Notes: generated from the sequence alone by a model not told the origin. A stretch of 64,000 nucleotides of DNA from Companilactobacillus kimchii DSM 13961 = JCM 10707 (GCF_001435445.1 NZ_AZDH01000014.1:62001-126000), one strand, 5' to 3'. Counted from the first letter of the stretch, positions 1 through 9,027 are shown. A program made the numbers and translations.

Positions 1-552
1 CTTGTTCTTTTTTGAAACCTTCATTGATTAAAGTTTCAATCTCATCTTCATTACTCTTATTCGATAAATGAAATATCTGCACACGTGATTGAATTGTTGG
101 CAAAAGTTGTTTTGCAGAATCGGCCAATAAAATAATCATCAGGTTACCTTCTGGCTCTTCAATCGTTTTTAACAAGTTATTGCTAGCTGCGTTAGTCATC
201 TTCTCAGCTTCATCGATGATTAAAATTCGCCTTTTACCTTGTGTGGCTGTCATATTAGCTTCTTTTTTAAAGAATTTAATATCATCAACTCCGATACTCT
301 GCTTCTCGGTTTCTACCTCTAAAACATCTGGGTTATCCCCAAGGGCAATTGTACGGCATTTCCGGCAAGTCTGATCAGGAGCGCCGTCTTGAAGATTCTC
401 ACAAAACTGACTCTGTGCTAACCAAATAGCCATCTGCTGTCTGACTTTGGAAGAAGCACTATCAATCAAATACGCATGCGACAACATATTGGAAGAAATA
501 ATCTTTTGAAATTCTTGAACAACTTTAGGCTGCTCAGTTTGTAGATTCTCCA
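1..552 (-). CDS. holB: DNA polymerase III delta' subunit (3'-truncated by window edge)
   Basis: The reading frame runs from an ATG at 552-550 off the left edge without a stop, giving 184 codons. It reads MENLQTEQPKVVQEFQ at the start, then NMLSHAYLIDS, a Cys-rich zinc-type segment (FCEN...QTCRKCRT), RRILIIDEAEKMT and NLLKTIEEPEGN. These are hallmarks of the clamp-loader AAA+ subunit delta', which with DnaX and delta loads the beta clamp. It lies 3 bases downstream of yaaQ, in the conserved order tmk-yaaQ-holB. Only the N-terminal half is visible. Confidence 0.93.
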
Positions 553-555
553 TTT

Positions 556-882
556 TTAGAATCTCACAAATTTATCAACTGGTAAAATGAAGCAAGTAGC
601 ACCGCCAACTTGAACTTCAATAGGTTCGGCCAAACTAGAAGCAGCTTCTGGCATTAAAAATGTTGGTGTAACGTACTGAGAACGTGTATGACAATTCTTC
701 TTGATGATTGCTAAGACCTCATCAACCTTCTCCTCTTCAACACCAATAATAAAGGTACAATTACCAGCCTTCAAGAAACCACCAGTAGATGGTAATTGAG
801 TGGCTCTAAAGCCGCCTTTAACAAGCTTTTCTTGTAGTTGTTGACTATCTTTATCTTGAATGATGGCTAAAATTAATTTCAT
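556..882 (-). CDS. darA: PII-like cyclic-di-AMP receptor (YaaQ/DarA family)
   Basis: A 108-residue protein beginning MKLILAIIQDKDS, with the PII-like fold pattern including KGGFRATQLPSTGGFLKAGN and the VTPTFLMPEA loop. The family (YaaQ, DarA, PstA in Listeria) binds cyclic-di-AMP as a trimer in the cytoplasm. Its output in lactobacilli is not established. It sits 2 bp downstream of tmk and 3 bp upstream of holB, the usual arrangement. Length is typical of the family. The kup gene in this window encodes a type of transporter known elsewhere to be tied to c-di-AMP, but no direct link is visible here. Confidence 0.9.
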   Translation of the reverse strand: MKLILAIIQDKDSQQLQEKLVKGGFRATQLPSTGGFLKAGNCTFIIGVEEEKVDEVLAIIKKNCHTRSQYVTPTFLMPEAASSLAEPIEVQVGGATCFILPVDKFVRF

Positions 883-884
883 GG

Positions 885-1535
885 TTATTCTCCTTTAGTA
901 AAAATATTAGGAAATCTTTGCACAATAATTTCAACAGCATCCTGAACTACTTTATCAGGTGCTTGAGCTGCATCAACCGTCTTGATACGTTCACTGTTAT
1001 CCCTAACAACTTCTTTGTAAGAATCATAGACACGTTCGTGGAAACTCATAGCAGCCTTTTCCAACCGATCCATCTGTCCAGCATGATCTTTTTTGATTCG
1101 AGCTAATCCTACATCGGGAGTCACGTCAAAGTAAATTGTTAAATCCGGTAAATGTCCCTCAATCGCAAAGTTATTAATATCAGCGACTTCTTTTGTTCCA
1201 ATCTGACGTCCTCCACCTTGATAGGCAATTGAACTGTCGACAAATCTATCACTCAACATAATCTTACCTTCAGCTAAAGTTGGTAAAATCACATCAATTA
1301 AGTGTTGACGTCTAGCTGCAGCATATAATAATGCTTCGGTTCTGGCATCCATCTCTTCATCATGAATATCCAAAATGATTTTTCTGATTTTTTCAGAAAT
1401 TTGACTACCACCAGGCTCTCTTGATAAAACAATTTCCTTATCAGTTTTAGCCTGTAATAGTGGCATAATTTTTTTCAGAGCTGTCGTTTTACCAGCTCCA
1501 TCTGGTCCTTCAAATGAAATAAATATTCCTGGCAT
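885..1535 (-). CDS. tmk: Thymidylate kinase
   Basis: 216 residues; phosphorylates dTMP to dTDP for DNA synthesis. The P-loop GPDGAGKTT is near residues 10-18, followed by the EPGGSQISEKIR motif, the DRFVDSSIAYQG segment and a C-terminal LID region. Family length is about 210 residues. It leads the tmk-yaaQ-holB group; the ATG is preceded by an AGGAGAG-type ribosome binding site. Upstream lies a 400-bp non-coding stretch, so a promoter should be there. Confidence 0.96.
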   Translation of the reverse strand: MPGIFISFEGPDGAGKTTALKKIMPLLQAKTDKEIVLSREPGGSQISEKIRKIILDIHDEEMDARTEALLYAAARRQHLIDVILPTLAEGKIMLSDRFVDSSIAYQGGGRQIGTKEVADINNFAIEGHLPDLTIYFDVTPDVGLARIKKDHAGQMDRLEKAAMSFHERVYDSYKEVVRDNSERIKTVDAAQAPDKVVQDAVEIIVQRFPNIFTKGE

Positions 1536-1629
1536 ATAATCTCTCCTAGATGATTACTACTATTTTACTTGAAATTGGAAATAAATGAAACTTCCTAAGA
1601 TATTATTCTACGAGAATGACAACTGAAAT

Positions 1630-1943
1630 ATGCCGTCCTCCACAATAAGCTCGATTGGTCTGGAACGCTGTGGACACAGATGAGACTAATCGGGCTTGTT
1701 ACTCCGAACTGAATCCGATTCTATTTAATCATCTAATTTTCTAATATTTAAAGTAAAAAAATAACAGTATCTATTCAGAAACTCCATACGTATATTTTAT
1801 ACGTACCAACGGAATTCTAAATAGATACTGTTTTTTAATTTTCGAATTAACTGAAACTAAGTAATAAGAAAAACTATTTAGTCGGTAGCTAAATCTCTTG
1901 TGGACCCTCAGTGGTCCACAGAAGATTTGGCGGACGACGGCAT
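1630..1943. repeat. Non-coding element bounded by 12-bp inverted repeats, with three internal hairpins
   Basis: The 418-bp gap between tmk and yaaL has no convincing ORF. ATGCCGTCCTCC (1630-1641) and GGACGACGGCAT (1932-1943) are inverted repeats with one mismatch. Inside are a 15-bp imperfect stem (1647-1661 with 1683-1697), a 13-bp perfect stem (1763-1775 with 1820-1832) enclosing a second hairpin (1787-1805), and a 16-bp stem with 2 mismatches (1891-1906 with 1913-1928). This looks like a miniature mobile element or a structured intergenic repeat. No second copy was seen in the window and no clear target duplication, so its nature is inferred. Confidence 0.45.
1754..1838. terminator. Bidirectional intrinsic terminator-like hairpin
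   Basis: A 13-bp perfect stem (AACAGTATCTATT at 1763-1775, AATAGATACTGTT at 1820-1832) is flanked by an A-run on the left and a T-run on the right. An inner hairpin TACGTATA/TATACGTA (1787-1805) extends it. It probably ends transcripts coming from yaaL on the minus strand. Confidence 0.65.
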
Positions 1944-1953
1944 TCTACCCATA

Positions 1954-2241
1954 TTACCAGTGTTTTTCAGCACGGCTAGGTTGCTTCAAAAATGTATCCT
2001 CGTCTCCGAAAATAATATTTGTTGTAGCCTTAGCTTTAGCTTTTCTTCTTCTTGCTTCTAGATACAAGAATTGATACTTCAACTGATCGAGTTTCAACTT
2101 GATTCTTGTCGTATCATCGATATCAACTGAATTATTCATCATCCTCTGTGTATTACCGATTCTTTGCTGAATCTGATGAATATTATCTAAGAGGCGATCA
2201 TCTTCCATTTTCTGGACAGATACCTTTTTTCTACCAAACAT
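1954..2241 (-). CDS. YaaL-like protein (DUF2508)
   Basis: 95 residues, highly charged, probably alpha-helical (MEDDRLLDNIHQIQQRIGN, then KLDQLKYQFLYLEARRRKAKAKA). It lies 1 bp after recR in the conserved dnaX-ybaB-recR-yaaL order, and the family is small, cytoplasmic and of unknown function. No motif gives a biochemical role. The call rests on position, size and composition. Confidence 0.8.
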   Translation of the reverse strand: MFGRKKVSVQKMEDDRLLDNIHQIQQRIGNTQRMMNNSVDIDDTTRIKLKLDQLKYQFLYLEARRRKAKAKATTNIIFGDEDTFLKQPSRAEKHW

Positions 2242-2242
2242 G

Positions 2243-2842
2243 TTAAATCTCCCTGCGACCTAGAACCGCACTCTTCAAAGTCATTTCGTCCGCATATTCA
2301 ATATCAGATCCAACAGCTAATCCATGTGCTAATCTAGTTACTTTTATTCCTGCTGGCTTAACTAATTTGGCTAAATATTGAGCAGTTGCTTCTCCTTCTG
2401 GCGTCGCATTAGTTGCAATAATTAATTCTTTAACGTTCTGATTAGTCTTCAAGCGATTCAGCAACAACTTAATATTCAAATCTTCTGGGCCAACTCCATC
2501 GACTGGCGATAAGACCCCTCCTAGAACGTGATACAAACCGTTATAACCGTTCATGTCATCCAAAGACATAATATCTTTGGCTTGTTCAACGACTAAAATA
2601 ACTGACTGATCACGACTCTTATCACTACATATATTACAAATATCCTCAGTAGTAATATTTCCACAAATTCTACAACTCTTCAAATCTGTCTTTGCGGAAA
2701 TTAAATTATCAGCAAATTCTTGCACTTGATCTTTGTCCATCCCAAGTGTAAAGAATGCCATTCTGGTTGCAGTTTTGCGACCAATTCCTGGTAGCATCAT
2801 ATAACTATCAATTAATTTTGATATTGGTTCTGGATATTTCAT
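2243..2842 (-). CDS. recR: Recombination mediator protein RecR
   Basis: 199 residues with the RecR plan: N-terminal helix-hairpin-helix ([15 protein letters not shown]), a four-Cys zinc finger (CRICGN...DICNIC), a Toprim domain ([14 protein letters not shown]) and the C-terminal Walker-like tail ([21 protein letters not shown]). It works with RecO/RecF to load RecA on gapped DNA. Its ATG overlaps the ybaB stop (TAATG), implying translational coupling. Confidence 0.96.
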   Translation of the reverse strand: MKYPEPISKLIDSYMMLPGIGRKTATRMAFFTLGMDKDQVQEFADNLISAKTDLKSCRICGNITTEDICNICSDKSRDQSVILVVEQAKDIMSLDDMNGYNGLYHVLGGVLSPVDGVGPEDLNIKLLLNRLKTNQNVKELIIATNATPEGEATAQYLAKLVKPAGIKVTRLAHGLAVGSDIEYADEMTLKSAVLGRREI

Positions 2843-3171
2843 TACATCAACCCGTTTGTGTATTTACCTAATTTAGCTTCTTTATCATTATCAACAGCTT
2901 CGAAGGCATTATTCAAAGCATCGATCAACATATCTTGCAAAGTATCTGGATCATCTGGATCAATGATCTTTTCACTGATTGTCATGTCGGCAATCTTCTT
3001 ATCACCAGTTACTTTAACTGTGACAAAATCATCAACTGACTTACCTGTATATTCTGTTTTGTTAAGTTCTTCAGTTGTTGCTTGAACTTCTTTTTGCATC
3101 TTTTGGGCTTGGCGCATAATGTTGGCCATGTTGCCACCCATTCCACCCATATTTGGCATACCTTTACTCAT
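2842..3171 (-). CDS. YbaB/EbfC nucleoid-associated DNA-binding protein
   Basis: 109 residues: a Met/Gly-rich N-terminus, a helical segment ([22 protein letters not shown]), then the beta-core ([16 protein letters not shown]) and a C-terminal helix. The family forms dimers that bind DNA. It is 12 bp downstream of dnaX and overlaps recR by one base. The ATG has an AGGAGG ribosome binding site. Confidence 0.94.
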   Translation of the reverse strand: MSKGMPNMGGMGGNMANIMRQAQKMQKEVQATTEELNKTEYTGKSVDDFVTVKVTGDKKIADMTISEKIIDPDDPDTLQDMLIDALNNAFEAVDNDKEAKLGKYTNGLM

Positions 3172-3183
3172 AAATAATTCCTC

Positions 3184-4908
3184 CTAGTCATTTTTTATAT
3201 CAACTATATCGTCACCAAACAATTTTACAGCTTCATCAACGGTGGGATCAGTTTTCTTTTTTGGTTCTTGCTTTGATTCTACATTGCCTTGATTGTTTAA
3301 ATCAATATTATTATTAATATATTCTTTACGAATCTTTGGCCAATCAGCTTTAGGAACTAAAACAATTTGAGAATCTTTCTTCATCAGACGACTAACATTA
3401 TTTTCTAATTCCTTTAAAAACTCTGAATCATCTTGAGCTTGTTCAAACCACATCTCATAATCAAAGGCTACTACAACACCCTCTGACGATGCAGCCACAG
3501 GTTCTGCGACTTTCATCATAGCACGTTGAGTTATGGAAAGCATACTCATTAGGTCAGGCCAAATTTCCTTAGCAGCCATCAAATCTTTTTTAGTTGCACT
3601 ACCCAAAACCTTATAAATAGCCGTCTTATTCAAACGAGCATTAGTATTAGCTCGACGACGAGTTTTCTTAGGTTCTGCTTTCTTAACCACAGTTCCTGTT
3701 GAGAGGTCTTTTACTTCATTCTGTAAATGCGAAACTTCATCTCTCAACTTGTCTAACTCGGCATTGCCAACTTGATTATCATTAGTCTCATTGGTTGCTG
3801 CCGGCGCTGCACTCTGTTGAGCAATTTTTGGTTCACTGATTTTAACAGTCAAGATTTCCATATAAATATCAGTTTGATTCGAGTTTTTCAAATTCTTTTG
3901 CGTTGCACTGACTTGATCAACAATATAAAACAGACGTGAATTATCAAATTTATCTGAGATAGCCAATAATTCATCGGTCATTACTGACTTATCCATCTTA
4001 CTAGATAAATCCGAATCAGAATTATACAAAATAAGATTTCGACAAACACGAATAATCATTTCTGTAAAACGTAATGCTGAACGTCCACTAGCTAAAATCT
4101 GATACAAGTTAGTTAAAGCTTCAGCTGGATTATTTTCAGCAATAGCTGTCATATAGGAAACAATCTGTTCATTACTCAAAGCACCCGTTACTTCTTGGGC
4201 GTTCTTCAAGGTTAATTCATCATCACCATATGACAAAGCCTGATCCAAAATACTTAAAGCATCACGCATTCCACCTTCAGCGGAAGCTGCAATGATGTTC
4301 AAAGCTTCTTCATCATATTTGATATTCTTATCATTTAAAATAAATTCCATTCGTTTCAAAATATCCTGACGTGAAATACGACGGAAATTGAAACTCTGCG
4401 TTCTTGAAATAATTGTTGCTGGAATTTTTTGTGGTTCGGTTGTAGCCAAAATGAACATGACATTAGCCGGTGGTTCTTCCAAAGTCTTCAACAAAGCATT
4501 GAAGGCACCTTGAGAGAGCATATGAACTTCATCAATAATGTAAACTTTAAACTTGGCTTCGGTTGGTGCGTATTTTACTTTGTCTCTAATATCACGGATC
4601 TCTTCAACACCGTTGTTTGAAGCCGCATCAATTTCAATTACATCATTCAAACGGTTCTCATTTGCAGCTTTGCAAATTTCACATTCATTGCACGGTTCGC
4701 CATCATGTGGATTAAGGCAATTCACCGCTTTGGCTAAAATTTTGGCACAGGATGTCTTACCAGTACCACGTGGACCACTGAACAAATAAGCATGACTAGT
4801 CATCTGACTAGCCACCGCATTGCGCAGTGTCTGAGTAATAACATCTTGGCCGATTACATCAGAAAAAGTTTGGGGACGCCAAACTCGATAAAGTGCTTGA
4901 TATGCCAT
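3184..4908 (-). CDS. dnaX: DNA polymerase III subunits gamma/tau
   Basis: 574 residues. The AAA+ domain has Walker A GPRGTGKTS near residue 45, a zinc-binding Cys cluster (CLNPHDGEPCNECEIC), Walker B YIIDEVHMLS and a sensor-1 region (ILATTEPQKIPATIISRT). The variable C-terminal tau-like region carries a basic KKAEPKKTRRRANTN stretch. It is the clamp-loader motor of the replisome. First gene of the dnaX-ybaB-recR-yaaL group, downstream of the SRP RNA. Confidence 0.96.
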   Translation of the reverse strand: MAYQALYRVWRPQTFSDVIGQDVITQTLRNAVASQMTSHAYLFSGPRGTGKTSCAKILAKAVNCLNPHDGEPCNECEICKAANENRLNDVIEIDAASNNGVEEIRDIRDKVKYAPTEAKFKVYIIDEVHMLSQGAFNALLKTLEEPPANVMFILATTEPQKIPATIISRTQSFNFRRISRQDILKRMEFILNDKNIKYDEEALNIIAASAEGGMRDALSILDQALSYGDDELTLKNAQEVTGALSNEQIVSYMTAIAENNPAEALTNLYQILASGRSALRFTEMIIRVCRNLILYNSDSDLSSKMDKSVMTDELLAISDKFDNSRLFYIVDQVSATQKNLKNSNQTDIYMEILTVKISEPKIAQQSAAPAATNETNDNQVGNAELDKLRDEVSHLQNEVKDLSTGTVVKKAEPKKTRRRANTNARLNKTAIYKVLGSATKKDLMAAKEIWPDLMSMLSITQRAMMKVAEPVAASSEGVVVAFDYEMWFEQAQDDSEFLKELENNVSRLMKKDSQIVLVPKADWPKIRKEYINNNIDLNNQGNVESKQEPKKKTDPTVDEAVKLFGDDIVDIKND

Positions 4909-5003
4909 TTTATCTCCTTTAAAAATCTAATATGTAAATTTTACCACAAGATTTTTGACAAATACTGCTTGGCAAAAAATTACATCATATTTCAAAATAA
5001 ACA

Positions 5004-5036
5004 CAAAAAAACTCCTAACCAAATTGGTTAGGAGGC
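5004..5036 (-). terminator. Terminator of the SRP RNA gene
   Basis: CTCCTAACC (5012-5020) pairs with GGTTAGGAG (5026-5034), with an A-run at 5004-5010 that reads as a U-tract on the minus strand. It lies just downstream of the SRP RNA. Confidence 0.85.
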
Positions 5037-5045
5037 TTATATGCA

Positions 5046-5146
5046 TAACAAAAGGCACATGACACACCCTGCTTAGTGCTGCTTCCTTCCGGATCTGACA
5101 CAGTTCACAAGAGCATCATTGCCCTAAGGCCTTGCGGCAATAACTA
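5046..5146 (-). ncRNA. ffs: Small bacterial signal recognition particle RNA (4.5S-like)
   Basis: The minus strand contains the near-invariant SRP domain IV hairpin, with GGAAGGAAGCAGCACTAAGC complementary to 5076-5095, flanked by pairing arms (CAGATCC side and GGGTGTG side). It also has 5' GCCGCAAGGCC. About 100 nt, the size of the small SRP RNA of lactobacilli, and in the usual place between tadA and dnaX. A terminator follows directly. Exact ends are estimates. Confidence 0.92.
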
Positions 5147-5171
5147 TCATACTATAAATAATAGTTTTTTT

Positions 5172-5648
5172 CTACTTTTTGCGGCGAATTTCTCTAAAGA
5201 AATTTCTTAAAAGATCCCCAGCTTCTTGTTCTTTAACGCCACTGAGAACCTCTGGTTGATGATTATATCTAGTTTCCGCCAATAAGTTATTAATCGAACC
5301 TGCTGAACCAGCCTTAGGATCACTGGCACCAAAAATAACTTCTTCGATACGACTATTAATAATAGCACCGGCGCACATTGGACATGGTTCCAACGTTACA
5401 AAGAGACTTGTATGCTCCAAACGCCAACTACCTACTTTTGCACAGGCAGCTTCGATTGCAATAATCTCCGCATGTTTAATAGCATTCTGAGTTTCCTCAC
5501 GTTCATTTGAACCTACTGAAATCACTTCACCAGTTTGATTATCAACGATAATACAACCAATCGGAACCTCTTTACGCTCACCGGCTTTTTTAGCTTCATT
5601 TAAAGCTAGATCCATGTAACTATTTATTTTTTCTTCTGTAAATATCAT
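5172..5648 (-). CDS. tadA: tRNA-specific adenosine deaminase
   Basis: 158 residues. It has the zinc deaminase motifs HAE (in AIKHAEIIAIEAA) and PCPMC (in VTLEPCPMCAGAI), with C-terminal FREIRRKK. It converts A34 to inosine in tRNA-Arg(ACG). It follows the preceding small membrane protein by one base, just before the SRP RNA, as is common in Firmicutes. Family length 150-170. Confidence 0.95.
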   Translation of the reverse strand: MIFTEEKINSYMDLALNEAKKAGERKEVPIGCIIVDNQTGEVISVGSNEREETQNAIKHAEIIAIEAACAKVGSWRLEHTSLFVTLEPCPMCAGAIINSRIEEVIFGASDPKAGSAGSINNLLAETRYNHQPEVLSGVKEQEAGDLLRNFFREIRRKK

Positions 5649-5649
5649 A

Positions 5650-5964
5650 TTAATTAAGTAATTGTGTTACTTTCTTTTCCAAATATTCTGGAATTGCTGG
5701 TGATTTCAACTTTAATTGATCTCTTTGTCTTTGAATTGAATCTAATATTTCAACCAATTCTTTGACTTGTTCATCTGATAAAGTCCCAACAAAGCCCAGT
5801 AGTTTTTCGTTGCCATGTAGATATTTATCAACCAAAGACTCTAATTTCTTACGGTCCTGTTTGACAGCCTTATCTTTCATAAAATGATTTAATTTTCGTA
5901 CTGCAAAAAATGATCCCGCTGAAACGGCGGATAATATCGTCAAAATAATTAATTTCTTCTTCAT
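5650..5964 (-). CDS. Small membrane-anchored protein of unknown function
   Basis: The start is placed at the ATG 5964-5962 (MKKKLIILTILSAVSAGSFF) because GGAGG stands 8 bp upstream (5973-5977). The frame is open 7 codons further, but without a site. About 104 residues: an N-terminal Lys cluster and one hydrophobic helix (residues 4-22), then a charged helical domain (DRKKLESLVDKYLHGNEK...LDSIQRQRDQLKL). It may be a signal anchor. It lies next to tadA with 1 bp between. I do not recognise a family. Confidence 0.75.
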   Translation of the reverse strand: MKKKLIILTILSAVSAGSFFAVRKLNHFMKDKAVKQDRKKLESLVDKYLHGNEKLLGFVGTLSDEQVKELVEILDSIQRQRDQLKLKSPAIPEYLEKKVTQLLN

Positions 5965-6008
5965 ATGTAAACGCCTCCAACTCAAAATATACCATATTGA
6001 GCAAAAAT

Positions 6009-6611
6009 TTAAATCAATTTACTTTTTAAAATGTAATATCCTTTATCACGTACAACAATTTCAACGTTACCAAAAGTCTTTTCCATCAACTTCTTAGCTG
6101 ATGGTGCACCTTGCTTCTTTTGTAAAACAATCCAAAGCTCACCGCTATTTAACAAGTAGTTCTTAGACTCCTCCAAAATTGCGGTAACAACATTTTTACC
6201 TGCACGAACTGGTGGATTTGAAACAATCAATGCATATTTCTTGTCGACAGCTTTATAAACATCGGACTCAAAAATATCCACATTTTCGATACTATTGTTA
6301 GCAGCGTTTTGCTTAGCTAAGTCTAAGGCTCTAAGATTGACGTCAACCATTGTAACTTGGCGTACTTTTTGTTCTTTAGCTAAAGCCAATCCAATAGATC
6401 CATATCCACAACCAACATCTAAAATATTACCTTCAGGAATACTTTGAAAGTCAATTGCTTCAATTAAAACTCTTGAGCCATAATCTACTGTTTGTCGTGA
6501 AAAAACTCCACTATCAGAAATAAACTTGAGATTATGATTTCTAAGTGTAAAATCGAATTTTTTTAATTCGTGTTCCAAATCTGGTGTATTATCAAAATAC
6601 TGATTAGCCAT
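6009..6611 (-). CDS. Class I SAM methyltransferase (RsmC/YbxB-like)
   Basis: Start set at ATG 6611-6609 (MANQYFDNTPDLEHE): the longer frame would run back through the rplL terminator hairpin. About 200 residues, with motif I (GNILDVGCGYGSIGLALAK), DVNLRALDLAKQNA, and the N6/N2-methylase signature SNPPVRAG. The family methylates 16S rRNA at guanine (RsmC) or related substrates. The small size fits YbxB, which sits beside the rplJL operon in other Firmicutes. The exact target is inferred. Confidence 0.88.
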   Translation of the reverse strand: MANQYFDNTPDLEHELKKFDFTLRNHNLKFISDSGVFSRQTVDYGSRVLIEAIDFQSIPEGNILDVGCGYGSIGLALAKEQKVRQVTMVDVNLRALDLAKQNAANNSIENVDIFESDVYKAVDKKYALIVSNPPVRAGKNVVTAILEESKNYLLNSGELWIVLQKKQGAPSAKKLMEKTFGNVEIVVRDKGYYILKSKLI

Positions 6612-6638
6612 AATTTTCCCCTTTCTCCATTTGAGGGT

Positions 6639-6666
6639 AAAAAAAAATCCTCTTACGAGGATTAAT
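6639..6666 (-). terminator. Terminator after rplL
   Basis: AATCCTC (6646-6652) and GAGGATT (6657-6663) form a stem with a U-tract on the minus strand from the A-run 6639-6647. It separates rplJL from the methyltransferase. Confidence 0.82.
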
Positions 6667-6683
6667 TTTATCATTAAAGTGAA

Positions 6684-7052
6684 TTACTTCAATGTAACTG
6701 TTGCACCAACAGCTTCTAGCTTTGTCTTCATTTCGTCAGCGTCAGCCTTAGCAACGCCTTCCTTGATAACCTTAGGAGCACCATCAACAAGGTCCTTTGA
6801 GTCCTTCAAGCCAAGTCCTGTGATACCACGAACTTCCTTGATAACCTTAACCTTTTCTTGACCTGCTTCTGTAAGTTCAACGTCGAATGAGTCCTTTTCT
6901 GCAGCAGCGTCGCCACCAGCAGCACCGGCAGCAGCAACTGGAGCAGCAGCCTTAACATCGAATTCTTCTTCGATAGCCTTAACAAGGTCGTTTAGTTCTA
7001 GAATTGAAGCTTCTTTTAAATCATCGATAATCTTTTGTGTATCTAAAGCCAT
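6684..7052 (-). CDS. rplL: 50S ribosomal protein L7/L12
   Basis: Start at ATG 7052-7050 ([14 protein letters not shown]) with CCTCC complement GGAGG at 7061-7065. About 122 residues. It has an N-terminal dimerisation helix, an Ala/Gly-rich hinge ([16 protein letters not shown]) and the C-terminal domain ([21 protein letters not shown]). It forms the stalk that recruits translation factors. Cotranscribed with rplJ. Confidence 0.98.
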   Translation of the reverse strand: MALDTQKIIDDLKEASILELNDLVKAIEEEFDVKAAAPVAAAGAAGGDAAAEKDSFDVELTEAGQEKVKVIKEVRGITGLGLKDSKDLVDGAPKVIKEGVAKADADEMKTKLEAVGATVTLK

Positions 7053-7090
7053 TATTGTATCCTCCAAATATTATGAGTTTTTTTAGTTAA

Positions 7091-7597
7091 TTATGCTTCT
7101 TGTCCAGCGTCTTCTTTATCTGCAACGGCCTTAACAACCATAGCAAAGTCACGAACAGGAGCTTGTAATACAGATACCAACATAGATAGCATGCCATCTC
7201 TGTCTGGTAATGTTGCAAGTTCTTGAATTTGGTCAAGAGTTGCGGCTTTACCTTCGATGATTCCACCCTTAATTTCAACGGCGTCAACATCTTTAGCAAA
7301 TTTAGCAGCGATCTTAGCAGGTCCAACAGGATCTTCTTCAGAGTAAGCAATAGCTGTAGGTCCAACGAAGAACTTCTCTAGACCTTCAACACCAGCTTTT
7401 TCAGCTGCACGTCTCAAGATTGTATTCTTAACAACTTGCATAGTAGCATTTTGTTCACGTAATTCGGCACGCATTTCTGTTACTTGTTCAACAGTTAGAC
7501 CTAAGTAGTCAACAACGATGACTGACTTTGCGCCTGTAAGTTGCTTAGCAATTTCATCAACTTGTGCTTGTTTTTGTGCTAATACTTCTTGCTTCAT
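7091..7597 (-). CDS. rplJ: 50S ribosomal protein L10
   Basis: 168 residues. N-terminal rRNA-binding domain (KSVIVVDYLGLTVEQVTEMR, VKNTILRRAAEKAG) and a C-terminal helix that anchors L7/L12 dimers. It is preceded by a structured leader ending in an attenuator hairpin. The ATG has GGAGGTGAAAC upstream at a rather long spacing. Confidence 0.98.
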   Translation of the reverse strand: MKQEVLAQKQAQVDEIAKQLTGAKSVIVVDYLGLTVEQVTEMRAELREQNATMQVVKNTILRRAAEKAGVEGLEKFFVGPTAIAYSEEDPVGPAKIAAKFAKDVDAVEIKGGIIEGKAATLDQIQELATLPDRDGMLSMLVSVLQAPVRDFAMVVKAVADKEDAGQEA

Positions 7598-7647
7598 TAT
7601 TACGTTTCACCTCCACAATTTTTTAGTTAATATCTACAAATTTCGGC

Positions 7648-7785
7648 TTAAAAAATAAAATCTCTGTGCCCAAGGGACACAGAGATTAAGTGAAATAATC
7701 TTCTGGCCTCGGCAGGATATTAAGACTTTCATCACCTGAGTCTTCGGTAGAAATCAACTATACTAATCTATCATTATTTTGGTTA
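7648..7785 (-). promoter_or_regulatory. L10 ribosomal protein leader with attenuator hairpin
   Basis: The minus strand upstream of rplJ carries the CCTGCCGAGGCC box typical of Firmicutes L10 leaders (7704-7715), preceded by a stem around GAAGACTCAGG. It ends in a strong hairpin at 7659-7687 (AATCTCTGTG arm with its partner) followed by T-rich sequence. In this family the L10-L12 complex binds its own mRNA to repress rplJL. The hairpin can act as an attenuator. Limits are approximate. Confidence 0.85.
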
Positions 7786-7795
7786 TTAGTCAACA

Positions 7796-8476
7796 TTAAG
7801 CGTTAATTTTTAGACCAGGTCCAAATGTAGATGTCAAGTTAACACTTGTTACATAATTACCTTTAAGTGATGCAGGACGAGCTTTAACGATTGCACCGTA
7901 AAATGCATCGAAGTTAGCTGCAATCTTGTCTGTATCAAATGAAAGCTTACCAATTGGTGCGTGGATAAGACCATTTGAATCAACACGGTATGTAACTTGT
8001 CCGGCTTTAATATCATTAACAGCCTTTGTAACATCCATTGTAACTGTACCTGTCTTAGGGTTTGGCATCAAACCTTTAGGTCCAAGAACACGACCTAAAC
8101 GACCAACTTTAGCCATCATAGGTGGTGTAGCAACGGCAACATCAAAGTCTAACCAGCCGTCTTGGATCTTTTCAACAAGGTCATCTGAACCAACAACATC
8201 AGCACCGGCTGCTTCTGCATCCTTTGCTTGTTGGCCTTCAGCGAAAACGATAACCTTTTGTGTCTTACCAGTACCATTAGGTAATACTAGAGCGCCACGA
8301 ATTTGTTGATCAGCTTGCTTAGGATCTACATCCAAATTAATTGCAACTTCAACAGTTGCGTCAAATTTAGCGTAGTTAACCTTCTTAAGTAAGTCAACAG
8401 CTTCTGTAGCAGAGTATCTCTTGTCTTTATCGACTTGTTTCATTGCTTCTAAATATTTTTTTCCATGCTTAGCCAT
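7796..8476 (-). CDS. rplA: 50S ribosomal protein L1
   Basis: 226 residues (family about 229), starting [18 protein letters not shown], with [20 protein letters not shown], the conserved rRNA-binding signature. It builds the L1 stalk at the E site. L1 is the usual autorepressor of rplKA. ATG with GGAGG 7 bp upstream. A hairpin resembling an L1 site precedes it. Confidence 0.98.
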   Translation of the reverse strand: MAKHGKKYLEAMKQVDKDKRYSATEAVDLLKKVNYAKFDATVEVAINLDVDPKQADQQIRGALVLPNGTGKTQKVIVFAEGQQAKDAEAAGADVVGSDDLVEKIQDGWLDFDVAVATPPMMAKVGRLGRVLGPKGLMPNPKTGTVTMDVTKAVNDIKAGQVTYRVDSNGLIHAPIGKLSFDTDKIAANFDAFYGAIVKARPASLKGNYVTSVNLTSTFGPGLKINA

Positions 8477-8495
8477 GCTAAGTTCCTCCTTGCTT

Positions 8496-8532
8496 TGTGG
8501 TCTTTCGGAGAATCAAATTTTCTCCTCCCACT
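8496..8532 (-). promoter_or_regulatory. Putative L1-binding hairpin upstream of rplA
   Basis: The RNA strand forms GUGG (8531-8528), then GGAGAA/UUCUCC (8525-8520 with 8512-8507), then CCAC (8500-8497), with a 2-nt bulge on one side and 6 nt on the other. The same plan occurs before rplK. Two helices around an asymmetric loop next to rplK/rplA fits an L1 operator, by analogy only. Confidence 0.5.
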
Positions 8533-8579
8533 TGTTAAGAATGCTTTCACATCCCTGTAAACTGCTTAAATCTAGTCTT

Positions 8580-9002
8580 TTACTTTACTTCAAAGCCCAT
8601 ACTTCTTGCAGTACCAGCAACCATACGCATTGCAGATTCAACACTAGCAGCGTTTAGGTCTTTCATCTTGGTTTCAGCAATTTCGCGAACTTGGTCTTCA
8701 GTAACTGTGGCAACCTTATTTGTGTTAGGTTCGCCAGAGCCCTTTTCAACGCCAGCAGCTTTCTTCAATAGAACTGCAGCTGGTGGTGTCTTAGTAACGA
8801 AATCGAATGAACGGTCTTCATATACTGAGATAACAACAGGGATAATCATACCCTTTTGATCTTGTGTACGTGCATTGAAGTCCTTTGTAAAGGCAACAAT
8901 GTTAATACCAGCTTGTCCTAAAGCAGGACCAACTGGAGGAGCTGGAGTAGCCTGTCCAGCAGGGATTTGTAATTTTACTACGTTAGCAACTTTTTTAGCC
9001 AC
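8580..9002 (-). CDS. rplK: 50S ribosomal protein L11
   Basis: A GTG start at 9002-9000 is chosen: it follows AAGGAGG by 8 bp and gives [16 protein letters not shown] as the N-terminus, the family's invariant beginning, with 140 residues (family 141). The frame is open 11 codons further but those match nothing. The GTPase-centre motif [17 protein letters not shown] is intact. First gene of the rplKA unit. Confidence 0.97.
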   Translation of the reverse strand: MAKKVANVVKLQIPAGQATPAPPVGPALGQAGINIVAFTKDFNARTQDQKGMIIPVVISVYEDRSFDFVTKTPPAAVLLKKAAGVEKGSGEPNTNKVATVTEDQVREIAETKMKDLNAASVESAMRMVAGTARSMGFEVK

Positions 9003-9027
9003 GGTGCATACCTCCTTGTTCCGTGAT

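Noticed and set aside
7087-7365. 92-codon frame inside rplJ
   Set aside because: Leu-rich shadow of the rplJ coding sequence on the same strand.
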